A DNA stretch of 38,778 bases from Anaerolineae bacterium (GTDB lineage Bacteria; Chloroflexota; Anaerolineae; Anaerolineales; Villigracilaceae). Location: the NCBI GenBank assembly GCA_017303655.1, contig JAFLCE010000032.1, forward strand, positions 1-38,778. The letters are read 5' to 3'. Positions 33,330-38,778 of this stretch are shown here, in pieces. Below the pieces are notes generated by a model, which had not been told where the DNA came from, searched no databases, and saw only the letters and a program-made list of their open reading frames with translations. Positions within the stretch are counted from its first letter, which is position 1, and each line of letters starts with the position of its first letter. The position numbers were made by a program, and so were the translations under genes.

Positions 33330-35408
33330 ATGGCAGAAACCTACAACTTTCAATGGCAGAATCCCATCTTACTGAAAGACATTTACCCAATGCGCCTCGC
33401 GAAATTGCGCGACTTCCTGATCTACTTTAAGGAAGCCGACTTATGGGCTGAATATAAAGACAAAGACATCTCCACCCTGGCAGCAGACGTGAAAGCCTAC
33501 GAAGACGGCATGGATGCCGCCCGCTCGGCTGGCTTCAAGCAATACTCAAGCCTTAAGGCATACTTCCTGACGAAGGATGTCAAAGGCTTTTATGTTAAGT
33601 ACAACCCGCTGGAGCCGGAAGCATTGGCACTCGTTCAAAAGAATCATGACCTCTTCGTTGCCTCCTGGCCTAAGGATATTCGCGGTGAACGTTCCTTTAT
33701 CCAAAGCCGCATCGAGTCGTTCAAAACCAATTTGGGCTTTTTGCGTGACCGGGTGCGCTTCCTACAGCGACAACTGGAAGGTATGCCAGCCGAACATCCC
33801 AGCCGCGCCAAGGTGGAAGCGGAGTTTAAACTCAAGAATGAATCCGCTTTGCCGATGGTGCTGGAAGAAATGGAAAAGCTGCGCCAGTTCGATGAGACGT
33901 ACACCAAGCTCGAAGCGCCCAAGTTGGAATGGTACAAGCTCAGCAAAGCCGACCCGAACTACAAGACCACTGAAGAGGAATTCCTCGTCAATTACGACCC
34001 GAAGGTTCCTGTAACCGTCAAAGATATTGTGCGCCTAAAAGTGGAACAGTATTCGAAAACTCTTGAAGGCAAGGATCAATATCAATTGTTGACCGACATC
34101 CGTGCGCGCTTTGAGAAGGAGCCCAAACGCTTCCCGCTTTGGCTGCAATACATGATCATCCATTTTTCAGGGATGCGCTATAAATCCGCGCATGGCTCGT
34201 GGGCAGATCCCAAAGACTTGCTCATCCGCCTGCGTGTGGATGAAGTGAAGAAAGCCCAAACCGCACTCAGCGATGCAGACGTGACAGCCAAATGCGCCGA
34301 GAAGATCGCGCAATATGAGACGAGCGCAAGCAAAACCGGTCTTGCAGCAGCGACTGATAAAGTTTGGAAGGACAAAGTCGCTTTGCATATGCAGGGCGTA
34401 AAAGCCAATGGACCGAAGACCAAGCGCGCTGGTCTCGCCGCTTTAGTGGAAGAAGAAGCCCGGTACGAGTTCATGACTATGACGACCGACCAAGCCCTCG
34501 CGAAGTTGGAGGCGATGAAGTCCCAACTCCCAGCCTGGGCATGGAAGTGGATCGTCATGCTTACATCGCTGCGAGTCAATCAAGTTACCGCAGATGGCTG
34601 GGAAACTTTCACGCCCGAAGAAGATAAGATCCGTTTTGCCGATTTGACGTACTATCCTATCTTTAGCAAATGGGCAACGGATAACACCGGCATGTGGCGA
34701 CCCGAACATGGACGTTCACAAGAAGTGATCGTTACCCGCGCCGTCTGTAATGAAACCGCAGAACATGCCCAACACATTCGCGGACATCTTCCGCCTGGCG
34801 GTCTAACGGATAACGCCGCGCGTTACGTGAAAGCCGCTGCCGAAAAAGTGCCCGGCGCATACTTTATCAAGCCCACGGATGCAAAACCTTACACACAAGG
34901 CGCGAGCATTTTCTGGCTGCGCTATGTTAACAGCGAGCCGAGCGTGTGGCAGGTTCCAAAACCCACTCAAGACTCAAGCGGAGTAGGTTTGGTGCCCGCT
35001 GAGTTTATGGGCAAACGTCCGCAACCCAAAGGCGGCAAGAACGCCGCGCCCGTGGCAGTGCCTTGGGAATACAAAGGCGGCGGCTTCACTCGCACACGCA
35101 CCACAGTGGGTGCGGATAAAAAGAAAGTGACGCAAAGCCAATGGCTGCGTTGGATCCATGAAGCGACAGTCATCGAAGTCGTCGATACCGCCGACGGCAC
35201 CTACGTCTACACGTTTGAAACCTCCCTGCCCGATGACTTCCGCGGCACATCCTGCCTGGGTGTCTTCCGCAATACCTTGCGTTGGAATCTCGACGACGGC
35301 AGCGAAGACAACTACAATCGTTCCTTCGTTGGCTACGTGCCCGAAGGTAAGGTTCCGCTTGAAAACCTCAAAGCGTTGATGGATTGGAACAAGATCATCC
35401 TGAAGTAA
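33330..35408 (+). CDS. Large soluble protein of unknown function
   Basis: A 692-residue protein that I do not recognise. There is no signal peptide or clear membrane span. Helical, charged segments dominate residues 100-250 (possible coiled coil around RVRFLQRQLEGM). Two internally similar stretches, about 268-300 (RFPLWLQYMIIHFSGMRYKS, then HGSWADPKD) and 397-428 (LPAWAWKWIVMLTSLRVNQV, then DGWETFTPEE), suggest an ancient repeat. A lysine/glycine-rich loop (EFMGKRPQPKGGKNA) lies near residue 555, and a beta-rich end contains YVYTFETSLPDDFRG. GAGGAG precedes the ATG. The zinc-ribbon gene upstream is probably in the same operon. Codon use is ordinary for the backbone. Confidence 0.7.
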   Translation: MAETYNFQWQNPILLKDIYPMRLAKLRDFLIYFKEADLWAEYKDKDISTLAADVKAYEDGMDAARSAGFKQYSSLKAYFLTKDVKGFYVKYNPLEPEALALVQKNHDLFVASWPKDIRGERSFIQSRIESFKTNLGFLRDRVRFLQRQLEGMPAEHPSRAKVEAEFKLKNESALPMVLEEMEKLRQFDETYTKLEAPKLEWYKLSKADPNYKTTEEEFLVNYDPKVPVTVKDIVRLKVEQYSKTLEGKDQYQLLTDIRARFEKEPKRFPLWLQYMIIHFSGMRYKSAHGSWADPKDLLIRLRVDEVKKAQTALSDADVTAKCAEKIAQYETSASKTGLAAATDKVWKDKVALHMQGVKANGPKTKRAGLAALVEEEARYEFMTMTTDQALAKLEAMKSQLPAWAWKWIVMLTSLRVNQVTADGWETFTPEEDKIRFADLTYYPIFSKWATDNTGMWRPEHGRSQEVIVTRAVCNETAEHAQHIRGHLPPGGLTDNAARYVKAAAEKVPGAYFIKPTDAKPYTQGASIFWLRYVNSEPSVWQVPKPTQDSSGVGLVPAEFMGKRPQPKGGKNAAPVAVPWEYKGGGFTRTRTTVGADKKKVTQSQWLRWIHEATVIEVVDTADGTYVYTFETSLPDDFRGTSCLGVFRNTLRWNLDDGSEDNYNRSFVGYVPEGKVPLENLKALMDWNKIILK

Positions 35409-35412
35409 ATAC

Positions 35413-35439
35413 GTAGGTCACGCTACAAGCGTGACCTAC
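35413..35439. repeat. REP-like palindrome GTAGGTCACGCT-ACA-AGCGTGACCTAC
   Basis: Perfect 12-bp arms around a three-base loop, just after the 692-residue gene. It is the best-preserved copy of the family also seen at 22319-22345. It may also act as a transcription stop, though the T run is weak. Confidence 0.65.
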
Positions 35440-35458
35440 AATTTTCAACACAGCATTC

Positions 35459-36499
35459 ATGCGAAAATTATCTGGTATCGAATCATCACTTCTTATTGGT
35501 TTAGCCATTGGCTTTTTGGGGTTGTGTTTGCTGATCGGTTACGCGGTCATCGTCGTTGCGAACGAACCAGCGGGAACACCCACGCCTGCGCTTGACCTGC
35601 CTCTCATCGCCGAAAGCGGACTCGTCCCTACCGACTCTGCCGCGCCTCTTTCTACCCCCAACCTGATTCCCACCATCGAATTTATTCCAACGCCGAACCC
35701 TTCCTTCAACGACACCCCGCCGCCCACTGGCAAGATCGCTTTCACCTGTTACGTCAAACAGATCGACCAGATATGTTTACTCAACGCCGACGGCAGTGGA
35801 CGAATTCAACTCACCAATCTCAAAGCGACAGCCTTTTATCCCTCCGTCTCACCCGATGGGCAGACCATCTACTTCTCATCACGTGATAGCGGGAATTATG
35901 AAATCTATTCGATCGATATTTTCGGGAACAACCTGCAAAAGTTGACCAACGGAATTGGCTCGCTCTATGCCCCCGAACTTTCCCCCAATGGCGAATGGAT
36001 CATCTTCACCAACAACGGTAATGGACTCTGGCTCATGAAACCCGACGGTTCCAATGACCATGCCCTCACAAACAAAGATGACATCGATCCCTCATGGTCG
36101 CCTGATGGCTCGATGATTTCTTTTGCTTCTTCGCGTGCTGGTGCACGCCAATTATTTGTCATGAATTCTGATGGCACCAACATTCGCCAAGTGACTGACC
36201 TTAACAACATGGGCGGACGCAACACCTGGTCACCTGATGGCACAAAACTCGCCTTCTACCGCGGACCCCAAGGTGACCGTAACATCTACGTCATCAACGT
36301 GGACGGCACCGGCTTGGTCAAACTCACCGACGGCGGCGACAACCTCGGTCCCTCCTGGTCACCCGACGGCAACTGGATCGTCTTCACCTCCTTCAGAGAT
36401 GGCAACAACGAACTCTACATCATCCACCCTGATGGCACGGGACTAATGAGACTAACGAATAGTCCCATTTCCGATTGGCAGCCAAGGTGGGGGAGGTGA
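35459..36499 (+). CDS. TolB-like (PD40) beta-propeller protein, membrane-anchored
   Basis: A 346-residue protein with one N-terminal membrane helix (about 10-34, no cleavage site evident), a Thr/Pro stalk (38-85), and repeated PD40 units through residue 346 (YPSVSPDGQTIYFSSRDSGNYEIYSID, PSWSPDGSMISFASSRAG, PSWSPDGNWIVFTSFRDGNNELYII). The fold matches the TolB C-terminal propeller, but there is no Tol system nearby and this is a likely surface-binding module. No strong ribosome binding site precedes the ATG. Confidence 0.85.
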   Translation: MRKLSGIESSLLIGLAIGFLGLCLLIGYAVIVVANEPAGTPTPALDLPLIAESGLVPTDSAAPLSTPNLIPTIEFIPTPNPSFNDTPPPTGKIAFTCYVKQIDQICLLNADGSGRIQLTNLKATAFYPSVSPDGQTIYFSSRDSGNYEIYSIDIFGNNLQKLTNGIGSLYAPELSPNGEWIIFTNNGNGLWLMKPDGSNDHALTNKDDIDPSWSPDGSMISFASSRAGARQLFVMNSDGTNIRQVTDLNNMGGRNTWSPDGTKLAFYRGPQGDRNIYVINVDGTGLVKLTDGGDNLGPSWSPDGNWIVFTSFRDGNNELYIIHPDGTGLMRLTNSPISDWQPRWGR

Positions 36500-36570
36500 A
36501 TTTAATCTAAATAAAATGTATACTTGAATTGTTTCTGGATAAATTCTGAGTCTGGCTTGTTGAGTAAATC

Positions 36571-38127
36571 ATGCATTGGAATAAGGTCACCTTTTCCCTA
36601 CTTTCGCTAGCTCTTTTTTTTCTGCTTTTCTTTGCACTCTATTTGCCCTTGCAGCCTATGGGTCAAATTTTGGATCAGGGTTGGACCGTTGAATACAGAG
36701 GAGTCAAAACTTATAACAACAGTATCCCCTATATTCAGGATAGCAGCGAAGCAGCAGATATTCTCACCCTCACCATACCCCTGACCGATCTTCAGGGAGA
36801 TGGTCTTGTTTTTCGCCCTGGGGGATATGCCTATGCCGTCCTTCTGAATGGACAGCAGATCGCTGGGATCGGCGACCTTGATGAACCCACCGCCAATGTG
36901 TGGAACATGGTTCAGGTTGTTCCACTTACGAATTTGCGATCTGGTGAGAACGTCTTGCAAATTAAACTCAGTTCCGCAAATCGGGCTGTTGGGTTGGGGG
37001 CACCGCCTTACATAGACGAATTCAAGACAGCGAATTTCAGAGTTACATTTATCAATTGGTTCGCCAATGATTTTTTGCTAATCAATCAGGGCGCTGGAAT
37101 TTTGGTTGGTGCCCTTCTCATTGCCATTGCCCGTTCTCGTCGTTCCCTTTTCAGTACTGAGTTTTATATGGGCGTAGCCGCCATTCTTGCCAGTCTGTAT
37201 GTTTTTGATTTTGATATGCGTGCTTCGACGGGCAATCTGGCTGTTTTACTACTGGTTCGAAAGGTTTCTCTGATAAGTGGGTATCTCGGCTCCTTGCTTT
37301 TCGTCTGCAGTCTGGAAACGTACTACCATGGGCGCTTGAGAGTGAGCCGCATCATAGCCGTGCCCACCGTGTTGGCTGTCATTACCCTTGCGGTTCAACC
37401 CAGTCAGTTTCAATTCTCCAAAGTTCTGGTCTATTTAAATATAGTGATGCTGATAAACCTTGTCGCGGCGTGTTTCTATATCTTCCGAAACAGCACAAAG
37501 AAGGATTGGCTGATCGTACCAGCCTTGCTTTTGACCCTTTCAATTCTTGAATCCATCATTGCTATGGGGTTTACGCAACCATGGCCCTTCATGACTCAAT
37601 ACATCGTGCTCTTCAGTGTGGTTTTCTTCGGCATGAATCTGATTTTAGATTTTCACCAGTTGTATCAGGAAAACATTACACTTCAAGTTAAAGCCAATAT
37701 TGACCCGCTCACAGGCGTCTTTAACCGGAATGTCTTGAAGGATACATTGACACGCCAATACAACATGCTGGCAATGATCGACCTGGATAATTTCAAATAT
37801 TTTAATGACAAATATGGGCACGCCGAAGGAGATAAACTTCTTTTGTTGTTCGTGGATACACTGCGTAGGAATATCCGGCAGGGAGACCTCATTGTCCGCA
37901 TCGGCGGGGATGAATTTGTGCTTTTGTTGAACCATAGCATTCCCCACTATGCCGACGAAACCCTCGAGCGGATCTGCGCCCAGTTCGCGCTGGTTTCGCC
38001 AGATCCACACGTCAACTTATCCTATGGCATCGAAATGATCACAAACTCTTTAGAAAACAGCCTGTACCACGCAGATAAACGGATGTATGAAATGAAAACT
38101 CTCCACAAACAAAATATCAGACTTTGA
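36571..38127 (+). CDS. Membrane-bound diguanylate cyclase (7TM-type sensor plus GGDEF)
   Basis: A 518-residue protein. An N-terminal helix (9-28) precedes an extracytoplasmic jelly-roll-like region (about 30-165), then about seven membrane helices (168-360), then a GGDEF domain (375-518). The active site is intact as RIGGDEF at 445-449, and the metal-binding IDLDNFKYFNDKYGH is also intact. It should make cyclic di-GMP in response to an outside signal. The layout resembles 7TMR-DISM diguanylate cyclases. No inhibitory RxxD site is obvious before GGDEF. There is no strong ribosome binding site. Confidence 0.88.
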   Translation: MHWNKVTFSLLSLALFFLLFFALYLPLQPMGQILDQGWTVEYRGVKTYNNSIPYIQDSSEAADILTLTIPLTDLQGDGLVFRPGGYAYAVLLNGQQIAGIGDLDEPTANVWNMVQVVPLTNLRSGENVLQIKLSSANRAVGLGAPPYIDEFKTANFRVTFINWFANDFLLINQGAGILVGALLIAIARSRRSLFSTEFYMGVAAILASLYVFDFDMRASTGNLAVLLLVRKVSLISGYLGSLLFVCSLETYYHGRLRVSRIIAVPTVLAVITLAVQPSQFQFSKVLVYLNIVMLINLVAACFYIFRNSTKKDWLIVPALLLTLSILESIIAMGFTQPWPFMTQYIVLFSVVFFGMNLILDFHQLYQENITLQVKANIDPLTGVFNRNVLKDTLTRQYNMLAMIDLDNFKYFNDKYGHAEGDKLLLLFVDTLRRNIRQGDLIVRIGGDEFVLLLNHSIPHYADETLERICAQFALVSPDPHVNLSYGIEMITNSLENSLYHADKRMYEMKTLHKQNIRL

Positions 38128-38186
38128 GGCGTGTTCTGCTGACGCGTCCACATCCCCATTGGCAACTGAGGTGGGAAGGTAGGAAA

Positions 38187-38450
38187 ATGGACAACCTAAT
38201 AAACGCACTTCAAGAGACTATCCAATTTCTGCAAGATTCTCAAGACCCAATTTACTCTCATCTAACTGTCGCAGAAATCATCCAACAACTGGAAAAAGAA
38301 TTGGCAAATATCAAAAACTCCCAACCAATTGATAAAAACCGCCTATCTTTATTGTTTGCCCCTACAGGAGGCATTCAAGAAACTTCAATTGACAACGGCT
38401 GGGGGCAAGAATTTTTGGAACTCTCGAGTGTTGTAGATAATTACCTATAG
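38187..38450 (+). CDS. Small hypothetical protein
   Basis: An 87-residue, mostly helical soluble protein (MDNLINALQETIQFLQDSQD start; IIQQLEKELANI). The last third is looser and less charged. I do not recognise it. The ATG at 38187 follows AGGAAA; a TTG-start extension would run into the diguanylate cyclase end. The gap to the cyclase is 59 bases, so co-transcription is possible. Confidence 0.5.
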   Translation: MDNLINALQETIQFLQDSQDPIYSHLTVAEIIQQLEKELANIKNSQPIDKNRLSLLFAPTGGIQETSIDNGWGQEFLELSSVVDNYL

Positions 38451-38560
38451 TTTCTGCAACTAGATAATTGCACAGACTCACCACCAACTACCAACCATCC
38501 ACCACCAACCGCCTTTCTCCTGCAACTTTTCCCCCTCCCCGCCTGTATTACACTCTAGCC

Positions 38561-38778
38561 ATGAATGCGCCCACCGACCGCGACCTGATCCTGCGAGCCC
38601 GTCGCGGCGACCCTGAAGCCTACGGCGACCTCGTCTCCCGCCACCAAACGGGCGTGTTCAACGTCTGCTACCGCATTCTGCACAACCGCGCCGATGCCGA
38701 AGACCTCGCCCAAGAGACCTTCATCCGCGCCCTCGACCGTCTGCACACCTTCGACCTCGAACGCGAGTTCAGCCCGTG
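38561..38778 (+). CDS. ECF RNA polymerase sigma factor, N-terminal part (cut by window end)
   Basis: The frame from ATG 38561 runs off the window after 72 codons. It reads MNAPTDRDLILRARRGDPEAY, followed by the region 2 signature of ECF sigma factors (VFNVCYRILHNRADAEDLAQETFIRAL). TACACT lies six bases before the ATG, so the mRNA may be leaderless. Region 4 and any anti-sigma partner are outside the window. Confidence 0.88.
   Translation, partial: MNAPTDRDLILRARRGDPEAYGDLVSRHQTGVFNVCYRILHNRADAEDLAQETFIRALDRLHTFDLEREFSP

Noticed and set aside
34150-34600. Tyrosine-recombinase-like motifs (FSGMRYK, LTSLRVN) in the 692-residue protein.
   Set aside because: No HxxR box and no catalytic Tyr in the right place; more likely an internal repeat of another fold.

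Overview
The window looks like chromosome from a Chloroflexota bacterium, most likely class Anaerolineae. This is an inference from gene style: Thr/Pro-rich stalks on secreted and lipid-anchored proteins, two-component-type and NHL propellers, a serine hydroxymethyltransferase-GcvT fusion, and a moderately GC-rich backbone with short palindromic intergenic repeats. There are no rRNA, tRNA, CRISPR or recognisable transposase genes.

Layout. (1) 1-3371: a 1050-residue fusion of serine hydroxymethyltransferase and glycine-cleavage T protein with its own promoter and terminator. (2) 3434-5442: an AT-rich two-gene cassette, a PIN-GNAT-EVE/PUA-like protein overlapping an ASCH protein. It sits between the intact 3' end of gcvT and a second, diverged copy of that 3' end, the footprint expected of an insertion at the gcvT terminus. 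(3) 5481-11450: a divergent pair, a large multidomain secreted protein and a membrane-anchored regulator with an outside propeller; both carry the same extracytoplasmic Ig-like domain. (4) 11589-13434: two overlapping polyphosphate kinase 2 genes, then repeats. (5) 13462-16824, minus strand: methyltransferase, squalene/phytoene synthase-like enzyme and two paralogous membrane proteins. (6) 16888-19422: divergent fasciclin and NHL lipoproteins. (7) 19435-22065: glycogen phosphorylase and a rhodanese. (8) 22035-22274, minus strand: a compact, previously unannotated small gene with promoter, very strong ribosome binding site, 19-codon ORF, hairpins and terminator. (9) 22465-25595: a DUF4173-type membrane protein, a DsbA/FrnE-like protein whose first active-site Cys is an in-frame UGA followed by a SECIS-like hairpin (probable selenoprotein), and an exonuclease-WYL fusion. 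(10) 25857-29147: a secreted beta-helix/DNRLRE protein and a glycine-rich membrane protein. (11) 29241-32627: folE, folK, folB and a folM-like reductase beside phenylalanine 4-hydroxylase, a coherent pterin supply-and-use cluster. (12) 32695 to the end: zinc-ribbon protein, a 692-residue protein of unknown function, TolB-like propeller, membrane diguanylate cyclase, a small hypothetical and the start of an ECF sigma factor.

The best candidates for new biology are the gcvT-end cassette, the UGA-containing DsbA-like gene, the 19-codon small gene, and the sensor/secreted-protein pair with a shared domain. All functional statements come from reading motifs; no database search was possible.
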